NCBI RefSeq assembly: GCF_947507565.1
Contig: NC_089180.1
Location: forward strand, 1,054,001-1,118,000
Length of the DNA: 64,000 nucleotides
DNA from: Oscarella lobularis
Lineage: Eukaryota > Porifera > Homoscleromorpha > Homosclerophorida > Oscarellidae
Direction of reading: 5' to 3'
Shown piece by piece: positions 1 to 12,850 of this stretch (positions within the stretch are counted from its first letter, which is position 1; each line of letters starts with the position of its first letter). The notes beneath the pieces were generated by a model, which was given only the letters and a program-made list of their open reading frames with translations, ran no database searches and had not been told where the DNA came from. The position numbers were made by a program, and so were the translations under genes.

Positions 1-3000
1 ATAACAAGTTGATACTGTTGATAAGAAAAACAGTTGAACTTGTTGAACGTACGAACAGTTGAACGGTGGAATGGTTGAGAATGTGACCAGTTGAGGAAGT
101 TGAACCTGTTGAGCAGTGGAACAGTCGAACCTCTTGAGCAGTGGAACAGATGAACGGTGGAACAGTTATACGGTAGACGGTTGAGCGGGTAAATTGGTGC
201 GAGAGTTGAACCTATTAAACCGTTGAGGGGTTCAAACTGTTAAACGGTGGTACAGTTGAATCTGTTAATCGGTGAAACAGTTGGACGGTTAAAAAGTTGA
301 ACTGTGAAACGGTTGAGGGGGCTAAACCTGATGATTGGTGGAACAGTTGAACGATGGAACAGTTGAACGGAGAAACGGTTTAGAGTGTGAACGGTTGAAG
401 GGGTCAAACCTGTTGAACGCTTAAGGGGTGAAAACTGTGTAGCGGTGGAACAGTTGAACGGTGAAACAGTTGAACGGTGGATCAGTTGAGAGGATGAACT
501 GGTAAGGGGGTTAAAACGTTTGAAAGGTAAAACAGTTAAACCAGTTGAACGGTGGAATAGATGTACGGTTAAACGTTTGAACAGCGAAGCAGTTTAACGG
601 TAAAATAATTAAGGGGTGAACGGCTAACATGGTAAACCTATATATCGGTGGAACTTTTGATCATTAGAACATTTGAACGGAGAACAGTTGAAATGTGGAA
701 CAGTTAAGCATTATAACGCTGAAAGAATAAACGCTTAAAAAAAGTTGAAGCAGTTAAACGGTGAAACGGTTAAGGGGGTAAAAGGTTGATGGGAATAAAC
801 CTTCCTTTAACAGTTCAGCCCCTCAACCGTTCCACCGTTCAACTGTTCAACCATTGGACTGTTCTCCCGATCAAGAGGTTCAAAGCTTTCAAGCGTTCAC
901 CCAATTAACCGTTATACCCCTCAACTGTTCCACCGTTTAACTGTTCTACCGCTCAACAGGTTGATCTCCCTCTACCGTTTCTCCCCTCAAACGTTCCACT
1001 GTTCAAATGTTCAATCGTTCAACTGTTTCACCGATCATTAGGTTCAACCTCCTCAACAGTTACCTCTCAACCGTTTCACTGTTCAACTGTTTTACCGTTC
1101 CACCGCTTAAATAGTTTAATTTTTTGAGCGGTGAAAAAGTTAAACCGTAGAACGGTTGAATGGAAAAACAATTGACGGGGTTGAACCTGTTGATCGGTTG
1201 AACAGAAAAACGGTGGAACACTTGAACGGTGGAATATTAAGGATGAAAAAAGTTGAGGTGGTTGAACCCGATGATTGGTTAAACAGTTGAACGATGGAAT
1301 GGTTGAACAGTGGCACGGTTGAGGGGAAAACGGTTTAGAGGGTTGAACCTGTTGAAAGGTGGAACAGTTGAACGGTGGAAAAGTTGAACGGTGGAACGGT
1401 TGAAGATGTGAACGGTTGAGGATGTTGAACCTGAATATCGGTGAAACAGTTGAATGATGAACAGTTGAACAGTGGAACGTATGAAGGAAAAAACGGTTGA
1501 GGCGAAAAACGGTTGAGGGAGTTCAACATGTTGAGCGGTGGAACCGTTTAACGATGGAACAGTTAAACAAAGAAACGGTTGAGGCGGTGAACGGCTGAAG
1601 GGGTTGAAAGGGTTGAAACTGTTAAAAGGCAAAACAGTTGAAGCTGTTAAACGTTGCAATAGTTGAACGGTTAAACGGTTGAAAGGTAGAACAGTTTACC
1701 GGTGGAACAGTTAAAAAGATTATCGGTTAAAGAGGTTAACCTGTTCATCGGTGGAACAGTTGAACAGTGGAACAGTTCAACAGTTGATCGGTTGAGAGAG
1801 TGAACGGTTGAAAGGTTAAACCTGTTGAATGGTTAAAGGGTTGAAACTATAAACGGTGAACAGGTAAACCTTTTGAACTGTAGAACGGTAAAACGGTGGA
1901 ACAGTTGAGAGGTGGAACGGTTGCGGGGAGTAAACCTGGTAAACGATTGAAAGGCTAAAACTGTTAAGCGGTGGATCAATTGAACGTTTTTAGCGGTGGA
2001 ACAGTTGAACGGTGAAAAAGTTGAACAGTAGAACGGTTTAATGGGTAAACGGTTGAGAGGGTTCAACATTATGATCGTTTAGATAGTTGAACGATGGAAC
2101 AGTTAAACAGTGGAACGCTTGAGGGTAGAAACGGTTGAGGGAGTTCAACAAGTTGAGGCAGCACATTTGAACGGTGGAACAGTTAAACGAAGAAACTGTC
2201 AAGGCAATGAACATTTGAAAGGGTTGAAACTGTTGAAAAATAGAAATGTTTAAGCTAATAAATGTTGGAGCAGTTAAATTGTGGAACGGTTAAGGGGGTA
2301 AACGGTTGTCGGGACGGAAACTTTTGAACGGTGAAAAGTTGAACGGTGGAAAGGTTGAGGATGTGAACGCTTGAGGATGTTGAACCTGAACATCGGGGAA
2401 GCAGTTGAACGATGGAACATTTGAACAGTGGAACGTTTGAGGGGAGAAACGGTTGAGGGAGTTCAACCCGTTGATGCGGCACATTTGAACGGTGAAACCG
2501 TTAAACGAAGAAACAGTTGAGGCATTGAACGTTTGAAGGGTTGAAACTGTTGAAAGGTAAAAATATTAAAGCTGTTTCACGTTGGAGCAGTTAAACGGTG
2601 GAACGGTTAAGGGGGTAAACTGTTGATGGGACTAAACCTTTTGAGCGGTGGAACAGTTGAACGGTAGAACAGTTGAACGATCGAACGTGTGTGGGGGTGA
2701 ACGGTTGAGAGAGTTGAACTTGTTAAACGGTTGAGGTGTTGAAACTGTTAAACGGCGAAACAGTTGAACCATTTAAACAGGTCCTAAACAGTTGAACGGT
2801 GGAAAAACTAAACGGTGGAACAGTTGAACGGTGGAACGGTTGGGAAGATTAACGGTTGAGATAGTTGAACCTGTTGAAAGATGGAACAGTTTAACGGTAG
2901 AACAATTGAACTGTGGAACAATTGAGGGGGTATATAGTTGAGGAGGTTAAACTTGATCGGTGGAACAGTTGAACGATGGAACAGCAAAACGGTGTAAAGG

Positions 3001-4312
3001 TGAAGGGGTTGAACCTGTTTTTACGTCTAGAAGGTTGAAACTGTTGAACGGTGGAACAGTTGAACGTTAAACGGTTGAGGGGGTAGACGGTTGAAGGGGA
3101 TAAACCTGTTTAACCGTTGAGGGGTTAAAACTGTTGAACGGTAGAAAAGTTAAACTTTTTGAACTGTGAAACAGTTAAACGGTGGAACAGTTAAGAGGGC
3201 GAACGGTTCAAATGGTGGAACAGTTGAGTGGTGGAACAATTAAGGGGGAGAACGGTATAAGAGGTTGAAACTGTTGAAGAGAAAAATGTTGAAGCTGTTG
3301 AACGTACAAACAGTTGAACGGTGGAACTGTTGAGACGGTGAACATTTGAGGAAGCTTAACCTTTTGAGCAGTGGAACAGTTGAACGGTGGAACAGTTAAA
3401 CGGCGGAACAGCTGAACGGTGGAACAGATAAAGATTAAGGGGTGAACGCTTGAAAGGGTTGAACCTGTTGGAACAGTTGAACGGTGGAACAGTTGAACGG
3501 TGGAACGGTTGAACGATGAAAACGTTGAACGTTGAAACGGTTGAAGGGGTTAAGCGTGATGATTGGTGAACAGTTAAACGATGGAACAGTTGAACAGTAG
3601 AACTGTGGATCAGTTAAACCTTTTGAGCGGTGGAACAGTTGAACGGTGGAACAGTTGAACGGTTAAGGATGTGAACAGTTGAACGGTAGAACAGTTAAAC
3701 CGTGAAACAGTTGAGGCGTTGAACGTTTGAAAGTGTTGAAACTGTTGAAAAGTAGAAACGTTAAAGCTGTTAAACGTTGGAGCAGTTAAACGGTGGACGG
3801 TTAAAAGGTAAACGGTTGATGGGACTGGACGTTTTGAACCGTGGTACAGTTGAACGGCAGAACAGTTGAACCTGTTAAACAGGCCCTAAACAGTTGAACG
3901 GTGGAACAGTTAAACGGTGGAATAGTTGAACGGTGGAACGGTTGAGGGGATAAACTCTTGTTGAGAGGGTTGAACTTTTTGAAAGGTGAAACAGTTTAAC
4001 GGTAGAACATTTGAACGGTGGAACAATTGAGGAGATAAATGGTTGAGGGGGTTAAAATTGATGAATGGTGGAACAGTTGAACGATGGAACAGTAAAACGG
4101 TAGAAAGGTTGAGCAAGAAAACGGTAAGGAATGTTGAAACCGTTAAAAGATTGAACAGTTGAACATGTTGAACGGTGGAACAATTGAACGGTGGTACGGT
4201 TGAAGGGGTGAACGTTTTAACCTGTTGAGCTGTGTAACAGTTGAACGGTGGAATAGTTGACTGTATTACCTCTTAACAGTTTCAACCCTTTCAACCGCTA
4301 TACGCCTCAATC
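1..4312. repeat. Octamer satellite array, left part
   Basis: Degenerate tandem satellite. The basic unit is 8 bp (GTTGAACG, GTGGAACA and variants), usually paired into the 16-bp dimer GTTGAACGGTGGAACA. It is punctuated by spacers of the type GTTGAGGGGGTGAACG and TTGAACCTGTTGA. Orientation by eye: G-rich (GTTGAAC on +) 1-804, reversed (GTTCAAC on +) 805-1111, G-rich 1112-4259, reversed from 4260. Long open frames here lie on the C-rich strand and translate to an 8-residue repeat rich in S, T, F, N, P and Q, so they are by-products of the repeat. No gene seen. Confidence 0.95.
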
Positions 4313-4430
4313 TTTTTTTGTTTATTGGTTCCACCGTTATACTATTAAATATTCTGTAAATAATAAATTAATTATTTAACAATAAGTAAATAAATAAATA
4401 AAAAATTAAATATTAAATTCAATATTCGGG
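4313..4430. other. AT-rich island inside the satellite
   Basis: About 120 bp of AT-rich sequence dominated by TAAATAAATAAA-like runs, sharply different from the satellite on both sides. No gene, target-site duplication or terminal repeat could be recognised. It may be an old insertion or a simple-repeat expansion. Confidence 0.7.
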
Positions 4431-7400
4431 TTCAACATAATCAACCGTTCACATCCTCAACCGTTCCACCGTTCAATTTTCCACCGTTCAACTGTTCCAC
4501 CTTTCAACAGGTTCAACCCTCTCAAATTTCCTCCACTGAACCGTGTCACTGTTCAACTGTTCCATCGTTCAACTGTTTGACCGATCATCAGGTTCAACCA
4601 CGTCTACTTTTCACATCCTTAACGGTTCGAAAGTTCTACCGTTCAACTCTTCCACCGCTCAAAAGGTTCAACTGATCCACCGTTCCACAGTTGAACTGTT
4701 CCACCGATGATCAGGTTAACGTCTTCAACTGTTCAAACCCTCAACTGTACCACCGTTAAACTGTTCTACCGTTCAGCCGTTCAACTGTTTTGCGGTTCAA
4801 CTGTTCGATCGCTTAACAGTTTCAACCCTTTCAAGCGTTCACCCCCCTAACCGTAATACCGCTCAACTGTTCCACCGTTCAACTGTTCCACCGCTCAAAT
4901 GTTCCACTGATCAACTCTTCCACCGATCAACAGGTTCGCCCTTTTAACCGTTCACATCCTCAACTGTTTCACCGTTAAACTGCTTCACTGTTCAATCGTT
5001 TAACCGTTCAAATCTCGCACCCGTTTACCCTCTCAACAGTTCCAGCGTTTAACTGTTCCACCGTTCAACTGTTCCACTGCTCAACATGTTCAAATGTTCA
5101 CCGTCTCAACCATTCCGCCGTTCAACTGTTCGTACGTTGAACAAGTTCAACTGTTTATCTTTTCAACAGTTTCAACCTCTTATACCGTTTACCCTATCAA
5201 TTGTTCCACCGTTCAACTGTTCCATCGTTCAACTGTTCCACCCCTCAAAATGTTCAACTCTCCCAACTGTTCACCCCGTAAAACGTTCCAGTGTTCAACT
5301 GTTTCACCGTTCAACTGTTCCACTGCTCAACAGAAGCAATCCTTCATCCGTTCACCTTCTAAACCGTTCTACCGTTCAACTGTTTAAACATTGAAATGTT
5401 CTACTGTTCAACAGGTTCAACTGTTCCAAAGTTCAACAGTTTCAACCCATTCGCCGTTCAACAGGTTCAACTCCTCAGCAGAGGAACAGTAAAACGGTTG
5501 AATGGGTAAACATTTGAGGTGGTTAAACCTGTTGATCAATAGAACAGTCGAGCGGGGAAACAGTTGAACGGTGATCGGTTGAGGAAGTTGAACCTGATGA
5601 TCGGTGAAACAGTTTAACGATGGAACATTTGAACAGTGAAACGTTTGAGGGGAAACACGGTAGAGGGAGTTTAACTTGTTAAGCGGCAGAACAATTTAAC
5701 TGTGGAACACTTGAAGGGTGGAACAGTTAAGTGGTATAACGGTTAAGGGGGTGAACGCTTGAAATCGATGAACCTGTTGATCGGTCAAACAGTCGAACTG
5801 TGGAACACTTGAACGGTGAACCGGTTGAGGAGCTGAACAGTTGAGGGACTTAAACCTGTTAAACGGTTAACTGTTTCACCGTTTAACATCATTACCAGTT
5901 CTACCGTTAAACAGTTTCAACGATAGAAAGGGTAATCAAGTTAAACGGTGAAAGAGTTAACCGTTTAAGAGGTTTAACTCCCTCAACTGTTCACCCCCTC
6001 AACCGTTTCACCATTCAACTGTTCCACCGTTCAACTGTTCCACCGTTCAACTGTTCCACAGCTCAACAGGTTAAAACGTTCACCCCTTCAACCGTACCAC
6101 CGTTCAATTGTTCCAGCGTTCAACTTGATCAACTGTTCAATCTTTTAACGGCTTCAACATTTCCTACCGTTTTCTTGCTCAACCTTTCCACCGTTTTACT
6201 GTTCCATCGTTCAACTGTTCCACCGACAATCAAGTTTAACCTCCTCAACCGTTTATCCCCTCAATTGTTCCACCGTTCAATTGTTCTACCGTTAAACTGT
6301 TCCACCGTTCAAAACGTTTAGTCTCATCAACCGTTTACCCCTTAACCGTTCCACCGTTCAACTGTTTGTAAGTTCAACCACTTCAACATTTTTTTTCTTT
6401 TCAGCAGTTTCAACCTTTTATACCGTTCACCCCGTCAATTGTTCCAGCGTCCAACTGTTCTACCGTTCAACTGTTCCAACTTTTGAACCGTTCGCCCTCT
6501 TAATTGTTCCACCGTTTACTGTTTCACCGTTCAGCAAGTTAAACTGTTCTACCGTTTAACAGTTTTAACCCAAAACCATTAAACAGGTTTAACCCCTTCA
6601 ACCGTCCACCCCCTCAAACGTTCCACCGTTCAACTGTTCCACCGTTCAACAGTTTCAACCTCCTAGACGTAAAAACAGGTTTAACCCCTTCACCTTTACA
6701 CCGTTTTACTGTTCCATCGTTCAACTGTTCCACCGACCATCAAGTTTAACTTCTTCAATCATTTACCCCCTCAAGTGTTCCACTGTTCAATTGTCCTACC
6801 GTTAAACTGTTCCATCTTTTAACAGGTTCAACTATCTCAACCGTTCATCTCCTCAACCGTTTCACCGTTCAACTGTTCCACCGATTAACCTTTCCACCGT
6901 TCAACTGTTTAGGGCCTGTTTAACACGTTCAACTGTTCCGCCGTTCAACAGTTTTAACACCTCAACCGTTTAACAAGTTCAACTCTCTCAACCGTTCACC
7001 CCCACACACGTTCGATTGTTCAACTGTTTTACCGTTCAAATGTGCCGCCTCAACAGGTTGAACTCCCTCAACCGTTTCTCCCCTCAACCGTTCCACTGTT
7101 CAACTGTTCATCGTTCAACGGTTTACCCAATATTCAGGTTCAACATCCTCAACCGTTCACTTCCTCAACCGTTCCACCGTTCAACTTTTTCACCGTTCAA
7201 AAGGTTCAGTCCCATCAACCGTTTACCTCCTTAACCGTTTCACCGTTTAACTGCTCCAACATTTATCAGCATTAACATTTCTATTTTTCAACAGTTTCAA
7301 CCCTTTCAAACGTTCATTGCCTTAACAGTTCCTTCGTTTAACTGTTCCACCGTTCAAATGTGCCGCCTCAACAGGTTGAACTCCCTCAACCGTTTCTCCC

Positions 7401-9864
7401 CTCAACCGTTCCACTGTTTAACTGTTCATCGTTCAACGGTTTACCCAATATTCAGGTTCAACATCCTCAACCGTTCACTTCTCTACCGTTCCACCGTTCA
7501 ACTTTTTCACCGTTCAAAAGGTTCAGTCCCATCAACCGTTTACCCCCTTAACCGTTATTCCGCTCAACTGTTCCACAGTTCAACTGTTCCCCAGTTAAAA
7601 TGTTCCAACTGTTCTACCGATCAGCAGGTTCACCCTTTTAACCGTTCAACTCCTCAACTGTTTCACCGTTAAACTGCTTCACTGTTTAAACGTTTAACCG
7701 TTCAAGTCTCGCACCCTTTAACCCTCTCAACAGTTCCACCGTTTAACTGTTCCACCGTTCAACTGTTCCACTGCTCAACAGGTTCAACTTCCTCAACTGT
7801 TCACCGTCTCAACCGTTCCACCGTTCAACTGTTCGTACTTTCAACAATTTCAACTGTTTTTCTTTTCAACAGTTTCAACCTTTTATGCCGTTCACCTTTT
7901 CAATCCTTCCACCGTTCAACTGTTCCACCGTTTAGCTGTTCCACACCTCAAAAAGTTTAACTCTTCCAACCGTTCACCCTTTCAACCGTTCCACTGTTCA
8001 ACTGATTCACCGTTCAACTGTTCCACTGCTCAACATAATCAACTCCTCAACCGTTCACCCTCTAAACCGTTCTACCGTTCAACTGTTTAAATACCGAAAT
8101 GTTCTAACGTTCAACAGGTTCAACTGTTTAAAAGTTCAACAGATTTCACTCCTTAAACGTTCAACAGGCTCAACCCCTCAACAGTTGAACAGTAAAACGG
8201 TTAAACTGGTAAACAATGGAGAGGGTTGAACCTGTTGATCTTTCTAACAGTCGAACGGGTGGACAGTTAAACGTTAAAACGGTTGAGGGGGTGAAATGTT
8301 GAGGAGGTTGATCCTGATGATCGGTGAAAAAGTTGAACAATAGAACAATAGAACAAGGGATCGTTTGAGGGGAGAAACTGTAGATTGAGTTCAACCTGTT
8401 TGCCGGTAGAACAGTTTAACGGTAAAACAGTTGAACTTTGAAACTTTAGAACAGTTGAGTGGTATAACGGTTAAGGGGGTGAACGCTTGAAAGCGTTGAA
8501 CCTGTCGATCGGTGGGACAGTCGAACGGTGGAACAGTTGAACTGTGGAACGGTTGAGGGGCTGAACAGTTGAGTGACTTTAACCTGTTAGACGGTTAACC
8601 GTTTCACCGTTAAAAATGATTACCTGTTCTACCTTTAAACGGTTTCAACTCCTCAAACGTTTAACAAGTTCAACTCCCTCAGCCATTTACCTTCTGAAAA
8701 GTTCCACCGTTCAACTGTTCCACCGTTCAATTGTTCCACCGTTAAACTGTTTTACCACTCAACCCGTTAAAACGTTCACCCCTTCAACCGTTCCACCGTT
8801 TAATTGTTCCACCGTTCAACAGGTTCAACTGTTCCATTTTTTAACGATTTCAACATTTTTTACCGTTTTCTTCTTCAACCTTTCCACTATTTTATTGTTC
8901 CGTCGTTCAACGGTTCCACCGATCATCAAGTTTAATCTCCTTAACCTTTTACCCCCTCAATCGTTCCACCGTTCAATTTTTCTACCGTTAACCTGTTCCA
9001 CCTTTCAACAGGTTCAACCCTCTCAACCGTTCATCCCATCAACCGTTCCACCGTTCAACTTTTCCACCGTTTAACTGTTTCACCGTTCAATTGTTTAGGG
9101 CCTGTTTAACAGGTTAAACTGTTCCGCCGTTCAACAATTTTAACACCTCAACCGTTTACAAGTTCAACTCTATCGACCGTTCACCCCCTCAAACGTTCAA
9201 CCGTTGAACTGTTCCACCGTTTAACTGTTCCACCACTCAAAAGGTTTAGTCCCATCAACCGTTTACCCCCTTAACCGTTCCACCGTTTTACTGCTCCAAC
9301 GTTTAACAGCTTTAACATTTCTACCTTTCAACACTTTTAACCCTTTCAAACGTTCAATGCCTCAACTGTTTCTTCGTTTTACCATTCCACCGTTCAACAC
9401 GTATATGAGTGCACCGTCTACTGTTTAAACCCTTTAACCGTTCAAGAGTTTTAATCTTTTCAACCGTTTACTCTCTCAACTGATCTACCGTTCGACTGTT
9501 CCACCGATGAACAGGTTAACCTCTTCAACCGTTCACCGCTTCAACTGTTCCACCGTTAAACTGTTCTACCGTTCAACCGTTCAACTGGTTTCCCTTTCAA
9601 CTTTTCCATCACTTAACAGTTTTTACCCTTAACCGTTCTATATGTTCACCTCCTCAACAGTTCACACTCTCAACAGTTCCTCTTTTCAACTGTTTCATTG
9701 TTTAACTGTTCCACCAATCATCAGGTTTAACCCTTTCAACCGTTTCAACGTTCAACTTTTTCACCGTTCAACCGTTCCTCCGTTCAACTTTTCCACCGTT
9801 CGACTGTTCCACCAATCAACACGTACTACCCTTTCAAGCGTTTACCCCCTTAACCGTTATACCA
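4431..9864. repeat. Octamer satellite array, orientation-switching
   Basis: Same satellite family. Orientation by eye: reversed to about 5474, G-rich 5475-5864, mainly reversed 5865-8180 with a short G-rich patch near 5925-5975, G-rich 8181-8600, reversed 8601-9864. Within it a segment of about 318 bp is tandemly duplicated: starts near 7036 and 7354, recognised by the shared marker TGTGCCGCCTCAACAGG and near-identical downstream sequence. Nothing here looks like a gene. Confidence 0.93.
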
Positions 9865-12850
9865 CTCAATTGTTCCACCGTTCAACTGTTCGACCGTCAA
9901 ACTGTTCTACCGCTCAACAGGTTGAAATTTCTCCACCGTTTCTCCCCCAAACGTTCCCCTGTTCAAATGTTCCTTTGTTCAACTATTTCATCGATTATGA
10001 TCTTCAACTTACTCCACAGTTCACCCCCTCAACCGTTTCACAGTTCAGTTGTTCCACCGTTGGACTGTTCCACCGATCAACAGGTTCAACCCTCTCAAAT
10101 TTTTAACCAATTAACCGTTCCACTGTCCAGCTTTTGAGGGGTTGAGCCTGTTCAACGGGTAAGGGGTTAAAACTGTTTAACTTCGGAACAGTTGAACCTG
10201 TTGAACGGTAAAACAAATCAATATTAAAAAGTTGAACGGTAGAACGGTTTAGAGTTTGAACGATTGAGGGGTTGATTCTGTTGAGCAGTGGAAAAGTTGA
10301 GCGGTTAAACAGTTGAACAGTGGAACGGTTGAAAGGGTGAAATGTTCTGAGAGTCGAACTTTTTGAGGGGTGGAACAGTTCAACGGTGGAACAGTTGAAC
10401 GGTGGAACGATTGAGGGGGTGAACGGTATAAGAGGTTGAAACTGTTGAAAAGAAAAACAGTCGAACTTGTTGAACGTACGAACAGTTGAACGGTGTAACG
10501 GTTGAGACGGTGAACAGTTTAGGAAGTTGAACCTGTTGAGCAGTGGAACAGTTGAACGGTGGAACAGTTCAACGGTGGAACGGTTGAGAGAGTAAACGGG
10601 TGCGAGAGTTCAACCTATTAAACGGTCAAGGGGTTCAAACTGTCAAACGGTGGAACAGTTGAATATGTTAATCGGTGTTCAACAGGGTTAACTGTTTTAC
10701 AGTTTTAAACACCTTAATAGTTTATCCTCTTAACTGATCCATCGTTCAACTGTTTCACCGTTCAACTGTTTCACCGCTACACTAATTTTCACCCATTAAG
10801 CGTTCAACAGGTTCGTTCCCCTGAACCGCTCACACTCTAAACAGTTCCACCGTTCAACTGTTCCATAGTTCAACTGTTTTACCAATCATCAGGTTTAACC
10901 CCCTCAACCGTTTCACCGTTCAAATTTTTAACCGTCCAACCTTTCCACCGGAATAGTTGAACGGTTAAATGTTTGAACAGTGAAGCAGTTTTACTGTGAA
11001 ACAGTTGAAGGGGCGAAAGCTTAACCTGTTAATCGATGGAACACATGATCAGTGGAACATTTGAACGGTGGAACAGTTGAACGGTGGCACAGTTGAGCGG
11101 TATAACGGTTAAGGGGGTGAACGCTTGAAAGGATTGAACCTGTTGATCGGTGGAACAGTCGAACGGTTGAACAGTTGAACGGTGGAACGGTTTAACGGTG
11201 AAAAAGTTGAACGTTGAAACGGTTGAAGGGGTTATACCTGACGATTGGTGGAACAGTTAAACGATGGAACAGTTGAACGGTTGAACTGTTGAGATATTTA
11301 ACGGTTGAGTTGGTGAACCTGTAGAACGGTTAAGGGGTTGAAACTGTAAAGCGATGGAGCAGTTGAACGGTCAACTAATTAAACGGTTGAACGGTAGAAC
11401 AGTTTAGCGGTAGAACAGTTGAGGGGTGAACGGTTGAAGAGGTTCACCTCTTTATTGCTGGATCAGTTAAACATTAGAACAGTTGAACGGTAGATCGGTT
11501 GAGAGAGAAAACGGTTGTAGGTTCTATTCCTGCTAAATTTTTTAATAAGATCGACTAAATTTTTTTATTTCTTTGGTTAATTGAATTCAAATCTTACAGT
11601 CGATTAATGTCACATCAATGTCATCCGGATGAGGGGTTGAAACTGTAAACGGTGAACAGTTAAACTTGTTGAACGGTGGATCAGAAAAACGGTGGAACAG
11701 TTGAGAGGTGGAACGGTTGCGGGGAGTAAACCTGGTAAACGGTTGAAAGGCTAAAACTGTTAAACGGTGGATCAGATGATCCTTTTTAGCCGTGGAACAG
11801 TTCAACTGTGGAACAGTTGAACAATAGAACGGTTTAATGAGTAAACGGTTGAGAGGGTTGAACCTGATGATCGGTAAAACAGTTGAACGATGGAACAGTT
11901 GAACAGTAGAACGGTTGAGGGGAAAAACGGTTGAAGGAGTTCAACATGTTGAGCGGTGGAATCGTTTAACGGTGGAAAAGTTAAAGGAAAAAACGGTTGA
12001 GGAGGTGAACGGTTGAAAGGGTTGAAACTGTTGAAAGGTAAAACAGTTGAAGGTATTAAACGTTGCAATATATGAACGGTTAAACGGTTGAACGGTAGAA
12101 CAGTTTAACGCCGGAACAGTTTAAGGGGTGAACAGTTGAAGAGGTTAACATGTTCATCGGTGGAACAGTTGAACAGTGGAACAGTTGAACGGTAGATCGG
12201 TTGAGAGAGTGAACTGTTGAAAATGTTAAACCTGTTGAACGGTTGAGGGAGTTGAACCTGTTAAACGTTTGAGGAGTTGAAACTGTTTAACGGTAGAACA
12301 GGTAATGATGTTAAACGGTGAAACAGTTAACCGTTTAACAGGTTTAACTCCCTTCACTGTTCAGCCTCTCTACCGTTCCACCGATCAACTGTTCCACCAC
12401 CGTTCCACTGTTCCACCGATCAACAGGTTGAACGTTTTCAAGCGTTTACCCCCTTAACCGTTATACCACTACAATTTTCCAACGTTCAAATGTTCCACCG
12501 CTAAACTGTTCCCCCGCTCAAAACGTTCAACCTTCAACCCTTCACCCTCTCATCCGTTCCACCGTTTAAACAGTTTAACCTTTTGAGCGGTGGCAAAGTT
12601 GAATTGTGAAACAGTTGAACAGTGGAACGGTTGAATGGGTTAACATTTGAGGGGGTTGAACCTGTTGAACGGTAAAACAGTTGCACGGTGCAACAGTTGA
12701 ACGGTGGAACGGTTAAGGATTTGAAAAGTTAAATTGGTGGAACCTGATGATTGGTAAAACAGTTGAACGATGGAACAGTTAAACAATGAAACGGTTGAAG
12801 GAAAAAACGGTTAAGAGGGATGAATTTGTTGAAAGGTGGAACAGTTGAAC
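9865..12850. repeat. Satellite block duplicated at 49,775-52,745 (copy 1)
   Basis: This block of about 2.98 kb matches 49,775-52,745 in the same orientation, at about 95% where compared by eye. It includes a non-satellite insert (11,525-11,640 here; 51,423-51,540 in the other copy). The middle segment 10,679-10,950 is in opposite orientation to its counterpart 50,597-50,850, so one copy has suffered a local inversion. Orientation in copy 1: reversed to 10,135, G-rich to 10,678, reversed to 10,950, G-rich to 12,330, reversed to 12,570, then G-rich. Confidence 0.88.
11525..11640. other. Non-satellite insert shared by both duplicate blocks
   Basis: About 115 bp of AT-rich unique-looking DNA, starting after TGTAGGTTCTATTCCTGC and ending at ATGTCATCCGGATGAGG. 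A nearly identical copy lies at 51,423-51,540. It breaks the octamer pattern and is the best landmark proving that the two satellite blocks share a recent ancestor. No terminal repeats or coding signal seen. Confidence 0.85.
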
